DNA of 64,000 bases from Rallus limicola (taxonomy: Eukaryota > Chordata > Aves > Gruiformes > Rallidae), in contig JAKCOZ010000336.1 of the NCBI GenBank assembly GCA_022605955.1, forward strand, positions 174,169 through 238,168, written 5' to 3'. Below are positions 47,011 to 60,255 of this stretch, in pieces. The first letter of the stretch is position 1, and every line of letters starts with the position of its first letter. The translations under genes were made by a program, and so were the position numbers. Under the pieces are notes generated by a model. The model made no database searches. It saw only the letters and a list, made by a program, of their open reading frames with translations, and was not told the DNA's origin.

Positions 47011-49765
47011 GAGAGTGAAAGTGACAGGGTCTGCTCGTGTGTCCTGTTAGGAGGTTTCAGACAAGCTATGCCTTTCAGGCCTCGCTTCTTTACTTTGGGA
47101 GTTATAGCTGGACGTTTAGCATGTTTAGAACTGCAGTCTGCTAAGGCCGAGAAAAGCACCGTAGGAGGTTCCAGGCATGTTCCCTCTTTCCAGGCAAAGG
47201 AAAAGGCTGAGAGCCAAAGTGACAGGGTCTGCTCGTGTGTCCTGTTAGGAGGTTTCAGACAAGCTATGCCTTTCAGGCCTAGCTTCTTTACTTTGGGAGT
47301 TATTGCTGGACGTTTAGCATGTTTTGAACTGCAGTCTGCTAGGGCCGAGAAAAGCACCGTAGGAGGTTCCAGGCATGTTCCCTCTTTCCAGGCAAAGGAA
47401 AAGGCTGAGAGCCAAAGTGACAGGGTCTGCTCGTGTGTCCTGTTAGGAGGTTTCAGACAAGCTATGCCTTTCAGGCCTAGCTTCTTTACTTTGGGAGTTA
47501 TTGCTGGACGTTTAGCATGTTTTGAACTGCAGTCTGCTAGGGCCGAGAAAAGCACCGTAGGAGGTTCCAGGCATGTTCCCTCTTTCCAGGCAAAGGAAAA
47601 GGCTGAGAGCCAAAGTGACAGGGTCTGCTCGTGTGTCCTGTTAGGAGGTTTCAGACAAGCTATGCCTTTCAGGCCTAGCTTCTTTACTTTGGGAGCTATT
47701 GCTGGACGTTTAGCATGTTTTGAACTGCAGTCTGCTAGGGCCGAGAAAAGCACCGTAGGAGGTTCCAGGCATGTTCCCTCTTTCCAGGCAAAGGAAAAGG
47801 CTGAGAGCCAAAGTGACAGGGTCTGCTCGTGTGTCCTGTTAGGAGGTTTCAGACAAGCTATGCCTTTCAGGCCTAGCTTCTTTACTTTGGGAGTTATTGC
47901 TGGACGTTTAGCATGTTTTGAACTGCAGTCTGCTAGGGCCGAGAAAAGCACCGTAGGAGGTTCCAGGCATGTTCCCTCTTTCCAGGCAAAGGAAAAGGCT
48001 GAGAGCCAAAGTGACAGGGTCTGCTCGTGTGTCCTGTTAGGAGGTTTCCGACAAGCTATGCCTTTCAGGCCTAGCTTCTTTACTTTGGGAGTTATTGCTG
48101 GCCGTTTAGCATGTTTTGAACTGCAGTCTGCTAGGGCCGAGAAAAGCACCGTAGGAGGTTCCAGGCATGTTCCCTCTTTCCAGGCAAAGGAAAAGGCTGA
48201 GAGCCAAAGTGACAGGGTCTGCTCGTGTGTCCTGTTAGGAGGTTTCAGACAAGCTATGCCTTTCAGGCCTAGCTTCTTTACTTTGGGAGTTATATCTGGA
48301 CGTTTAGCATGTTTTGAACTGCAGTCTGCTAGGGCCGAGAAAAGCACCGTAGGAGGTTCCAGGCATGTTCCCTCTTTCCAGGCAAAGGAAAAGGCTGAGA
48401 GCCAAAGTGACAGGGTCTGCTCGTGTGTCCTGTTAGGAGGTTTCAAACAAGCTATGCCTTTCAGGCCTAGCTTCTTTACTTTGGGAGCTATTGCTGGACG
48501 TTTAGCATGTTTTGAACTGCAGTCTGCTAGGGCCGAGAAAAGCACCGTAGGAGGTTCCAGGCATGTTCCCTCTTTCCAGGCAAAGGAAAAGGCTGAGAGC
48601 CAAAGTGACAGGGTCTGCTCGTGTGTCCTGTTAGGAGGTTTCAGACAAGCTATGCCTTTCAGGCCTAGCTTCTTTACTTTGGGAGCTATTGCTGGACGTT
48701 TAGCATGTTTTGAACTGCAGTCTGCTAGGGCCGAGAAAAGCACCGTAGGAGGTTCCAGGCATGTTCCCTCTTTCCAGGCAAAGGAAAAGGCTGAGAGCCA
48801 AAGTGACAGGGTCTGCTCGTGTGTCCTGTTAGGAGGTTTCAGACAAGCTATGCCTTTCAGGCCTAGCTTCTTTACTTTGGGAGTTATTGCTGGACGTTTA
48901 GCATGTTTTGAACTGCAGTCTGCTAGGGCCGAGAAAAGCACCGTAGGATATTCCAGGCATGTTCCCTCTTTCCAGGCAAAGGAAAAGGCTGAGAGCCAAA
49001 GTGACAGGGTCTGCTCGTGTGTCCTGTTAGGAGGTTTCAGACAAGCTATGCCTTTCATGCCTAGCTTCTTTACTTTGGGAGTTATATCTGGACGTTTAGC
49101 ATGTTTTCAACTGCAGTCTGCTAGGGCCGAGAAAAGCACCGTAGGAGGTTCCAGGCATGTTCCCTCTTTCCAGGCAAAGGAAAAGGCTGAGAGCCAAAGT
49201 GACAGGGTCTGCTCGTGTGTCCTGTTAGGAGGTTTCAGACAAGCTATGCCTTTCAGGCCTAGCTTCTTTACTTTGGGAGCTATTGCTGGACGTTTAGCAT
49301 GTTTTGAACTGCAGTCTGCTAGGGCCGAGAAAAGCACCGTAGGAGGTTCCAGGCATGTTCCCTCTTTCCAGGCAAAGGAAAAGGCTGAGAGCCAAAGTGA
49401 CAGGGTCTGCTCGTGTGTCCTGTTAGGAGGTTTCAGACAAGCTAGGCCTTTCAGGCCTAGCTTCTTTACTTTGGGAGCTATTGCTGGACGTTTAGCATGT
49501 TTTGAACTGCAGTCTGCTAGGGCCGAGAAAAGCACCGTAGGAGGTTCCAGGCATGTTCCCTCTTTCCAGGCAAAGGAAAAGGCTGAGAGCCAAAGTGACA
49601 GGGTTTGCTCGTGTGTCCTGTTAGGAGGTTTCAGACAAGCTATGCCTTTCAGGCCTAGCTTCTTTACTTTGGGAGTTATTGCTGGACGTTTAGCATGTTT
49701 TGAACTGCAGTCTGCTAGGGCCGAGAAAAGCACCGTAGGAGGTTCCAGGCATGTTCCCTCTTTCC
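43430..49765. repeat. 32-monomer higher-order repeat, copy 1 (6,336 bp)
   Basis: Rare markers here recur exactly 6,336 bp downstream: GACAGGGGCTG (44,255), GGGCCTAGAA (46,356), GAGAGTGAAAG (47,015), TTTAGAACTGC with GCTAAGGCC (about 47,125-47,144), TTTCAAACAAG (about 48,446), TTTCATGCC and TTTTCAACTGC (about 49,054-49,109), AAGCTAGGCC (about 49,443), GGGTTTGC (49,601). Only the first monomer (43,584-43,640) fails to match its partner. Confidence 0.92.
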
Positions 49766-52700
49766 AGGCAAAAGAAAAGGCTGAGAGCCAAAGTGACAGG
49801 GTCTGCTCGTGTGTCCTGTTAGGAGGTTTCAGACAAGCTATGCCTTTCAGGCCTAGCTTCTTTACTTTGGGAGTTATTGCTGGACGTTTAGCATGTTTTG
49901 AACTGCAGTCTGCTAGGGCCGAGAAAAGCACCGTAGGAGGTTCCAGGCATGTTCCCTCTTTCCAGGCAAAGGAAAAGGCTGAGAGCCAAAGTGACAGGGT
50001 CTGCTCGTGTGTCCTGTTAGGAGGTTTCAGACAAGCTATGCCTTTCAGGCCTAGCTTCTTTACTTTGGGAGTTATTGCTGGACGTTTAGCATGTTTTGAA
50101 CTGCAGTCTGCTAGGGCCGAGAAAAGCACCGTAGGAGGTTCCAGGCATGTTCCCTCTTTCCAGGCAAAGGAAAAGGCTGAGAGCCAAAGTGACAGGGTCT
50201 GCTCGTGTGTCCTGTTAGGAGGTTTCAGACAAGCTATGCCTTTCAGGCCTAGCTTCTTTACTTTGGGAGTTATTGCTGGACGTTTAGCATGTTTTGAACT
50301 GCAGTCTGCTAGGGCCGAGAAAAGCACCGTAGGAGGTTCCAGGCATGTTCCCTCTTTCCAGGCAAAGGAAAAGGCTGAGAGCCAAAGTGACAGGGTCTGC
50401 TCGTGTGTCCTGTTAGGAGGTTTCAGACAAGCTATGCCTTTCAGGCCTAGCTTCTTTACTTTGGGAGTTATTGCTGGACGTTTAGCATGTTTTGAACTGC
50501 AGTCTGCTAGGGCCGAGAAAAGCACCGTAGGAGGTTCCAGGCATGTTCCCTCTTTCCAGGCAAAGGAAAAGGCTGAGAGCCAAAGTGACAGGGGCTGCTC
50601 GTGTGTCCTGTTAGGAGGTTTCAGACAAGCTATGCCTTTCAGGCCTAGCTTCTTTACTTTGGGAGCTATTGCTGGACGTTTAGCATGTTTTGAACTGCAG
50701 TCTGCTAGGGCCGAGAAAAGCACCGTAGGAGGTTCCAGGCATGTTCCCTCTTTCCAGGCAAAGGAAAAGGCTGAGAGCCAAAGTGACAGGGTCTGCTCGT
50801 GTGTCCTGTTAGGAGGTTTCAGACAAGCTATGCCTTTCAGGCCTAGCTTCTTTACTTTGGGAGTTATTGCTGGACGTTTAGCATGTTTTGAACTGCAGTC
50901 TGCTAGGGCCGAGAAAAGCACCGTAGGAGGTTCCAGGCATGTTCCCTCTTTCCAGGCAAAGGAAAAGGCTGAGAGCCAAAGTGACAGGGTCTGCTCGTGT
51001 GTCCTGTTAGGAGGTTTCCGACAAGCTATGCCTTTCAGGCCTAGCTTCTTTACTTTGGGAGTTATTGCTGGACGTTTAGCATGTTTTGAACTGCAGTCTG
51101 CTAGGGCCGAGAAAAGCACCGTAGGAGGTTCCAGGCATGTTCCCTCTTTCCAGGCAAAGGAAAAGGCTGAGAGCCAAAGTGACAGGGTCTGCTCGTGTGT
51201 CCTGTTAGGAGGTTTCAGACAAGCTATGCCTTTCAGGCCTAGCTTCTTTACTTTGGGAGTTATATCTGGACGTTTAGCATGTTTTGAACTGCAGTCTGCT
51301 AGGGCCGAGAAAAGCACCGTAGGAGGTTCCAGGCATGTTCCCTCTTTCCAGGCAAAGGAAAAGGCTGAGAGCCAAAGTGACAGGGTCTGCTCGTGTGTCC
51401 TGTTAGGAGGTTTCAGACAAGCTATGCCTTTCAGGCCTAGCTTCTTTACTTTGGGAGCTATTGCTGGACGTTTAGCATGTTTTGAACTGCAGTCTGCTAG
51501 GGCTGAGAAAAGCACCGTAGGAGGTTCCAGGCATGTTCCCTCTTTCCAGGCAAAGGAAAAGGCTGAGAGCCAAAGTGACAGGGTCTGCTCGTGTGTCCTG
51601 TTAGGAGGTTTCAGACAAGCTATGCCTTTCAGGCCTAGCTTCTTTACTTTGGGAGTTATTGCTGGACGTTTAGCATGTTTTGAACTGCAGTCTGCTAGGG
51701 CCGAGAAAAGCACCGTAGGATATTCCAGGCATGTTCCCTCTTTCCAGGCAAAAGAAAAGGCTGAGAGCCAAAGTGACAGGGTCTGCTCGTGTGTCCTGTT
51801 AGGAGGTTTCAGACAAGCTATGCCTTTCAGGCCTAGCTTCTTTACTTTGGGAGTTATTGCTGGACGTTTAGCATGTTTTGAACTGCAGTCTGCTAGGGCC
51901 GAGAAAAGCACCGTAGGAGGTTCCAGGCATGTTCCCTCTTTCCAGGCAAAGGAAAAGGCTGAGAGCCAAAGTGACAGGGTCTGCTCGTGTGTCCTGTTAG
52001 GAGGTTTCAGACAAGCTATGCCTTTCAGGCCTAGCTTCTTTACTTTGGGAGTTATTGCTGGACGTTTAGCATGTTTTGAACTGCAGTCTGCTAGGGCCGA
52101 GAAAAGCACCGTAGGAGGTTCCAGGCATGTTCCCTCTTTCCAGGCAAAGGAAAAGGCTGAGAGCCAAAGTGACAGGGTCTGCTCGTGTGTCCTGTTAGGA
52201 GGTTTCAGACAAGCTATGCCTTTCAGGCCTAGCTTCTTTACTTTGGGAGTTATTGCTGGACGTTTAGCATGTTTTGAACTGCAGTCTGCTAGGGCCGAGA
52301 AAAGCACCGTAGGAGGTTCCAGGCATGTTCCCTCTTTCCAGGCAAAGGAAAAGGCTGAGAGCCAAAGTGACAGGGTCTGCTCGTGTGTCCTGTTAGGAGG
52401 TTTCAGACAAGCTATGCCTTTCAGGCCTAGCTTCTTTACTTTGGGAGCTATTGCTGGACGTTTAGCATGTTTTGAACTGCAGTCTGCTAGGGCTGAGAAA
52501 AGCACCGTAGGAGGTTCCAGGCATGTTCCCTCTTTCCAGGCAAAGGAAAAGGCTGAGAGCCAAAGTGACAGGGTCTGCTCGTGTGTCCTGTTAGGAGGTT
52601 TCAGACAAGCTATGCCTTTCAGGCCTAGCTTCTTTACTTTGGGAGTTATTGCTGGACGTTTAGCATGTTTTGAACTGCAGTCTGCTAGGGCCTAGAAAAG

Positions 52701-55700
52701 CACCGTAGGATATTCCAGGCATGTTCCCTCTTTCCAGGCAAAAGAAAAGGCTGAGAGCCAAAGTGACAGGGTCTGCTCGTGTGTCCTGTTAGGAGGTTTC
52801 AGACAAGCTATGCCTTTCAGGCCTAGCTTCTTTACTTTGGGAGTTATTGCTGGACGTTTAGCATGTTTTGAACTGCAGTCTGCTAGGGCCGAGAAAAGCA
52901 CCGTAGGAGGTTCCAGGCATGTTCCCTCTTTCCAGGCAAAGGAAAAGGCTGAGAGCCAAAGTGACAGGGTCTGCTCGTGTGTCCTGTTAGGAGGTTTCAG
53001 ACAAGCTATGCCTTTCAGGCCTAGCTTCTTTACTTTGGGAGTTATTGCTGGACGTTTAGCATGTTTTGAACTGCAGTCTGCTAGGGCCGAGAAAAGCACC
53101 GTAGGAGGTTCCAGGCATGTTCCCTCTTTCCAGGCAAAGGAAAAGGCTGAGAGCCAAAGTGACAGGGTCTGCTCGTGTGTCCTGTTAGGAGGTTTCAGAC
53201 AAGCTATGCCTTTCAGGCCTAGCTTCTTTACTTTGGGAGTTATTGCTGGACGTTTAGCATGTTTTGAACTGCAGTCTGCTAGGGCCGAGAAAAGCACCGT
53301 AGGAGGTTCCAGGCATGTTCCCTCTTTCCAGGCAAAGGAAAAGGCTGAGAGTGAAAGTGACAGGGTCTGCTCGTGTGTCCTGTTAGGAGGTTTCAGACAA
53401 GCTATGCCTTTCAGGCCTCGCTTCTTTACTTTGGGAGTTATAGCTGGACGTTTAGCATGTTTAGAACTGCAGTCTGCTAAGGCCGAGAAAAGCACCGTAG
53501 GAGGTTCCAGGCATGTTCCCTCTTTCCAGGCAAAGGAAAAGGCTGAGAGCCAAAGTGACAGGGTCTGCTCGTGTGTCCTGTTAGGAGGTTTCAGACAAGC
53601 TATGCCTTTCAGGCCTAGCTTCTTTACTTTGGGAGTTATTGCTGGACGTTTAGCATGTTTTGAACTGCAGTCTGCTAGGGCCGAGAAAAGCACCGTAGGA
53701 GGTTCCAGGCATGTTCCCTCTTTCCAGGCAAAGGAAAAGGCTGAGAGCCAAAGTGACAGGGTCTGCTCGTGTGTCCTGTTAGGAGGTTTCAGACAAGCTA
53801 TGCCTTTCAGGCCTAGCTTCTTTACTTTGGGAGTTATTGCTGGACGTTTAGCATGTTTTGAACTGCAGTCTGCTAGGGCCGAGAAAAGCACCGTAGGAGG
53901 TTCCAGGCATGTTCCCTCTTTCCAGGCAAAGGAAAAGGCTGAGAGCCAAAGTGACAGGGTCTGCTCGTGTGTCCTGTTAGGAGGTTTCAGACAAGCTATG
54001 CCTTTCAGGCCTAGCTTCTTTACTTTGGGAGCTATTGCTGGACGTTTAGCATGTTTTGAACTGCAGTCTGCTAGGGCCGAGAAAAGCACCGTAGGAGGTT
54101 CCAGGCATGTTCCCTCTTTCCAGGCAAAGGAAAAGGCTGAGAGCCAAAGTGACAGGGTCTGCTCGTGTGTCCTGTTAGGAGGTTTCAGACAAGCTATGCC
54201 TTTCAGGCCTAGCTTCTTTACTTTGGGAGTTATTGCTGGACGTTTAGCATGTTTTGAACTGCAGTCTGCTAGGGCCGAGAAAAGCACCGTAGGAGGTTCC
54301 AGGCATGTTCCCTCTTTCCAGGCAAAGGAAAAGGCTGAGAGCCAAAGTGACAGGGTCTGCTCGTGTGTCCTGTTAGGAGGTTTCCGACAAGCTATGCCTT
54401 TCAGGCCTAGCTTCTTTACTTTGGGAGTTATTGCTGGCCGTTTAGCATGTTTTGAACTGCAGTCTGCTAGGGCCGAGAAAAGCACCGTAGGAGGTTCCAG
54501 GCATGTTCCCTCTTTCCAGGCAAAGGAAAAGGCTGAGAGCCAAAGTGACAGGGTCTGCTCGTGTGTCCTGTTAGGAGGTTTCAGACAAGCTATGCCTTTC
54601 AGGCCTAGCTTCTTTACTTTGGGAGTTATATCTGGACGTTTAGCATGTTTTGAACTGCAGTCTGCTAGGGCCGAGAAAAGCACCGTAGGAGGTTCCAGGC
54701 ATGTTCCCTCTTTCCAGGCAAAGGAAAAGGCTGAGAGCCAAAGTGACAGGGTCTGCTCGTGTGTCCTGTTAGGAGGTTTCAAACAAGCTATGCCTTTCAG
54801 GCCTAGCTTCTTTACTTTGGGAGCTATTGCTGGACGTTTAGCATGTTTTGAACTGCAGTCTGCTAGGGCCGAGAAAAGCACCGTAGGAGGTTCCAGGCAT
54901 GTTCCCTCTTTCCAGGCAAAGGAAAAGGCTGAGAGCCAAAGTGACAGGGTCTGCTCGTGTGTCCTGTTAGGAGGTTTCAGACAAGCTATGCCTTTCAGGC
55001 CTAGCTTCTTTACTTTGGGAGCTATTGCTGGACGTTTAGCATGTTTTGAACTGCAGTCTGCTAGGGCCGAGAAAAGCACCGTAGGAGGTTCCAGGCATGT
55101 TCCCTCTTTCCAGGCAAAGGAAAAGGCTGAGAGCCAAAGTGACAGGGTCTGCTCGTGTGTCCTGTTAGGAGGTTTCAGACAAGCTATGCCTTTCAGGCCT
55201 AGCTTCTTTACTTTGGGAGTTATTGCTGGACGTTTAGCATGTTTTGAACTGCAGTCTGCTAGGGCCGAGAAAAGCACCGTAGGATATTCCAGGCATGTTC
55301 CCTCTTTCCAGGCAAAGGAAAAGGCTGAGAGCCAAAGTGACAGGGTCTGCTCGTGTGTCCTGTTAGGAGGTTTCAGACAAGCTATGCCTTTCATGCCTAG
55401 CTTCTTTACTTTGGGAGTTATATCTGGACGTTTAGCATGTTTTCAACTGCAGTCTGCTAGGGCCGAGAAAAGCACCGTAGGAGGTTCCAGGCATGTTCCC
55501 TCTTTCCAGGCAAAGGAAAAGGCTGAGAGCCAAAGTGACAGGGTCTGCTCGTGTGTCCTGTTAGGAGGTTTCAGACAAGCTATGCCTTTCAGGCCTAGCT
55601 TCTTTACTTTGGGAGCTATTGCTGGACGTTTAGCATGTTTTGAACTGCAGTCTGCTAGGGCCGAGAAAAGCACCGTAGGAGGTTCCAGGCATGTTCCCTC

Positions 55701-56101
55701 TTTCCAGGCAAAGGAAAAGGCTGAGAGCCAAAGTGACAGGGTCTGCTCGTGTGTCCTGTTAGGAGGTTTCAGACAAGCTAGGCCTTTCAGGCCTAGCTTC
55801 TTTACTTTGGGAGCTATTGCTGGACGTTTAGCATGTTTTGAACTGCAGTCTGCTAGGGCCGAGAAAAGCACCGTAGGAGGTTCCAGGCATGTTCCCTCTT
55901 TCCAGGCAAAGGAAAAGGCTGAGAGCCAAAGTGACAGGGTTTGCTCGTGTGTCCTGTTAGGAGGTTTCAGACAAGCTATGCCTTTCAGGCCTAGCTTCTT
56001 TACTTTGGGAGTTATTGCTGGACGTTTAGCATGTTTTGAACTGCAGTCTGCTAGGGCCGAGAAAAGCACCGTAGGAGGTTCCAGGCATGTTCCCTCTTTC
56101 C
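49766..56101. repeat. 32-monomer higher-order repeat, copy 2 (6,336 bp)
   Basis: Partner of 43,430-49,765, with GACAGGGGCTG at 50,591, GGGCCTAGAA at 52,692, GAGAGTGAAAG at 53,351 and GGGTTTGC at 55,937. The match stops at about 56,102, where CCATGCAAAG begins the next regime. Copies look almost identical at marker sites, making this the largest complete recent duplication in the window. Confidence 0.92.
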
Positions 56102-57129
56102 ATGCAAAGGAAAAGGCTGAGAGCCAAAGTGACAGGGTTTGCTCGTGTGTCCTGTTAGGAGGTTTCAGACAAGCTATGCCTTTCAGGCCTAGCTTCTTTA
56201 CTTTGGGAGTTATTGCTGGACGTTTAGCATGTTTTGAACTGCAGTCTGCTAGGGCCGAGAAAAGCACCGTAGGAGGTTCCAGGCATGTTCCCTCTTTCCA
56301 GGCAAAGGAAAAGGCTGAGAGCCAAAGTGACAGGGTCTGCTCGTGTGTCCTGTTAGGAGGTTTCAGACAAGCTATGCCTTTCAGGCCTAGCTTCTTTACT
56401 TTGGGAGTTATTGCTGGACGTTTAGCATGTTTTGAACTGCAGTCTGCTAGGGCCGAGAAAAGCACCGTAGGAGGTTCCAGGCATGTTCCCTCTTTCCAGG
56501 CAAAGGAAAAGGCTGAGAGCCAAAGTGACAGGGTCTGCTCGTGTGTCCTGTTAGGAGGTTTCCGACAAGCTATGCCTTTCAGGCCTAGCTTCTTTACTTT
56601 GGGAGTTATTGCTGGACGTTTAGCATGTTTTGAACTGCAGTCTGCTAGGGCCGAGAAAAGCACCGTAGGAGGTTCCAGGCACGTTCCCTCTTTCCAGGCA
56701 AAGGAAAAGGCTGAGAGCCAAAGTGACAGGGTCTGCTCGTGTGTCCTGTTAGGAGGTTTCAGACAAGCTATGCCTTTCAGGCCTAGCTTCTTTACTTTGG
56801 GAGTTATTGCTGGACGTTTAGCATGTTTTGAACTGCAGTCTGCTAGGGCCGAGAAAAGCACCGTAGGAGGTTCCAGGCATGTTCCCTCTTTCCAGGCAAA
56901 GGAAAAGGCTGAGAGCCAAAGTGACAGGGTCTGCTCGTGTGTCCTGTTAGGAGGTTTCAGACAAGCTATGCCTTTCAGGCCTAGCTTCTTTACTTTGGGA
57001 GTTATTGCTGGACGTTTAGCATGTTTTGAACTGCAGTCTGCTAGGGCCGAGAAAAGCACCGTAGGAGGTTCCAGGCATGTTCCCTCTTTCCATGCAAAGG
57101 AAAAGGCTGAGAGCCAAAGTGACAGGGTT

Positions 57130-59570
57130 TGCTCGTGTGTCCTGTTAGGAGGTTTCAGACAAGCTATGCCTTTCAGGCCTAGCTTCTTTACTTTGGGAGT
57201 TATTGCTGGACGTTTAGCATGTTTTGAACTGCAGTCTGCTAGGGCCGAGAAAAGCACCGTAGGAGGTTCCAGGCATGTTCCCTCTTTCCAGGCAAAGGAA
57301 AAGGCTGAGAGCCAAAGTGACAGGGTCTGCTCGTGTGTCCTGTTAGGAGGTTTCAGACAAGCTATGCCTTTCAGGCCTAGCTTCTTTACTTTGGGAGTTA
57401 TTGCTGGACGTTTAGCATGTTTTGAACTGCAGTCTGCTAGGGCCGAGAAAAGCACCGTAGGAGGTTCCAGGCATGTTCCCTCTTTCCAGGCAAAGGAAAA
57501 GGCTGAGAGCCAAAGTGACAGGGTCTGCTCGTGTGTCCTGTTAGGAGGTTTCCGACAAGCTATGCCTTTCAGGCCTAGCTTCTTTACTTTGGGAGTTATT
57601 GCTGGACGTTTAGCATGTTTTGAACTGCAGTCTGCTAGGGCCGAGAAAAGCACCGTAGGAGGTTCCAGGCACGTTCCCTCTTTCCAGGCAAAGGAAAAGG
57701 CTGAGAGCCAAAGTGACAGGGTCTGCTCGTGTGTCCTGTTAGGAGGTTTCCGACAAGCTATGCCTTTCAGGCCTAGCTTCTTTACTTTGGGAGTTATTGC
57801 TGGACGTTTAGCATGTTTTGAACTGCAGTCTGCTAGGGCCGAGAAAAGCACCGTAGGAGGTTCCAGGCATGTTCCCTCTTTCCAGGCAAAGGAAAAGGCT
57901 GAGAGCCAAAGTGACAGGGTCTGCTCGTGTGTCCTGTTAGGAGGTTTCCGACAAGCTATGCCTTTCAGGCCTAGCTTCTTTACTTTGGGAGTTATTGCTG
58001 GACGATTAGCATGTTTTGAACTGCAGTCTGCTAGGGCCGAGAAAAGCACCGTAGGAGGTTCCAGGCATGTTCCCTCTTTCCAGGCAAAGGAAAAGGCTGA
58101 GAGCCAAAGTGACAGGGTCTGCTCGTGTGTCCTGTTAGGAGGTTTCAGACAAGCTATGCCTTTCAGGCCTAGCTTCTTTACTTTGGGAGTTATTGCTGGA
58201 CGTTTAGCATGTTTTGAACTGCAGTCTGCTAGGGCCGAGAAAAGCACCGTAGGAGGTTCCAGGCATGTTCCCTCTTTCCAGGCAAAGGAAAAGGCTGAGA
58301 GCCAAAGTGACAGGGTCTGCTCGTGTGTCCTGTTAGGAGGTTTCAGACAAGCTATGCCTTTCAGGCCTAGCTTCTTTACTTTGGGAGTTATTGCTGGACG
58401 TTTAGCATGTTTTGAACTGCAGTCTGCTAGGGCCGAGAAAAGCACCGTAGGAGGTTCCAGGCATGTTCCCTCTTTCCAGGCAAAGGAAAAGGCTGAGAGC
58501 CAAAGTGACAGGGTCTGCTCGTGTGTCCTGTTAGGAGGTTTCAGACAAGCTATGCCTTTCAGGCCTAGCTTCTTTACTTTGGGAGTTATTGCTGGACGTT
58601 TAGCATGTTTTGAACTGCAGTCTGCTAGGGCCGAGAAAAGCACCGTAGGAGGTTCCAGGCATGTTCCCTCTTTCCAGGCAAAGGAAAAGGCTGAGAGCCA
58701 AAGTGACAGGGTCTGCTCGTGTGTCCTGTTAGGAGGTTTCAGACAAGCTATGCCTTTCAGGCCTAGCTTCTTTACTTTGGGAGTTATTGCTGGACGTTTA
58801 GCATGTTTTGAACTGCAGTCTGCTAGGGCCGAGAAAAGCACCGTAGGAGGTTCCAGGCATGTTCCCTCTTTCCAGGCAAAGGAAAAGGCTGAGAGCCAAA
58901 GTGACAGGGTCTGCTCGTGTGTCCTGTTAGGAGGTTTCCGACAAGCTATGCCTTTCAGGCCTAGCTTCTTTACTTTGGGAGTTATTGCTGGACGTTTAGC
59001 ATGTTTTGAACTGCAGTCTGCTAGGGCCGAGAAAAGCACCGTAGGAGGTTCCAGGCACGTTCCCTCTTTCCAGGCAAAGGAAAAGGCTGAGAGCCAAAGT
59101 GACAGGGTCTGCTCGTGTGTCCTGTTAGGAGGTTTCCGACAAGCTATGCCTTTCAGGCCTAGCTTCTTTACTTTGGGAGTTATTGCTGGACGTTTAGCAT
59201 GTTTTGAACTGCAGTCTGCTAGGGCCGAGAAAAGCACCGTAGGAGGTTCCAGGCATGTTCCCTCTTTCCAGGCAAAGGAAAAGGCTGAGAGCCAAAGTGA
59301 CAGGGTCTGCTCGTGTGTCCTGTTAGGAGGTTTCCGACAAGCTATGCCTTTCAGGCCTAGCTTCTTTACTTTGGGAGTTATTGCTGGACGATTAGCATGT
59401 TTTGAACTGCAGTCTGCTAGGGCCGAGAAAAGCACCGTAGGAGGTTCCAGGCATGTTCCCTCTTTCCAGGCAAAGGAAAAGGCTGAGAGCCAAAGTGACA
59501 GGGTCTGCTCGTGTGTCCTGTTAGGAGGTTTCAGACAAGCTATGCCTTTCAGGCCTAGCTTCTTTCCTTT
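57130..59570. repeat. Tandem 7-monomer duplication (1,386 bp)
   Basis: GGCACGTTC at 57,671 and 59,057 and GGACGATTAG at 58,001 and 59,387 are both 1,386 bp apart, with TTTCCGAC monomers in matching places. The left limit is the GGGTTTGC at about 57,127, which has no partner at 58,513. On the right the copies first differ at about 59,575, where the second has TTTCCTTTGGG. Confidence 0.8.
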
Positions 59571-60065
59571 GGGAGTTATTGCTGGACGTTTAGCATGTTT
59601 TGAACTGCAGTCTGCTAGGGCCGAGAAAAGCACCGTAGGAGGTTCCAGGCATGTTCCCTCTTTCCAGGCAAAGGAAAAGGCTGAGAGCCAAAGTGACAGG
59701 GTCTGCTCGTGTGTCCTGTTAGGAGGTTTCAGACAAGCTATGCCTTTCAGGCCTAGCTTCTTTACTTTGGGAGTTATTGCTGGACGTTTAGCATGTTTTG
59801 AACTGCAGTCTGCTAGGGCCGAGAAAAGCACCGTAGGAGGTTCCAGGCATGTTCCCTCTTTCCAGGCAAAGGAAAAGGCTGTGAGCCAAAGTGACAGGGT
59901 CTGCTCGTGTGTCCTGTTAGGAGGTTTCAGACAAGCTATGCCTTTCAGGCCTAGCTTCTTTACTTTGGGAGTTATTGCTGGACGTTTAGCATGTTTTGAA
60001 CTGCAGTCTGCTAGGGCCGAGAAAAGCACCGTAGGAGGTTCCAGGCATGTTCCCTCTTTCCAGGC

Positions 60066-60255
60066 GAAGGAATAGGCTGAGAGCCAAAGTGACAGGGTCT
60101 GCTCGTGTGTCCTGTTAGGAGGTTTCAGACAAGCTATGCCTTTCAGTGCTAGCTTCTTTTCTTTGGGAGTTATTGCTGGACGTTTATCATGTTTTGAACT
60201 GCAGTCTGCTAGGGCCGAGAAAAGCACCGTAGGAGGTTCCAGGCATGTTCCCTCA
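60066..60255. repeat. Divergent outlier monomer pair
   Basis: Seven changes I see nowhere else fall within 190 bp: A to G at 60066, A to T at 60073, G to T at 60147, C to G at 60148, A to T at 60160, G to T at 60187 and T to A at 60255. Six of the seven are transversions. Neighbours on both sides are consensus-like. The A to T at 60073 also creates a TAG that closes the long plus-strand frame. Length is unchanged. Confidence 0.9.
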
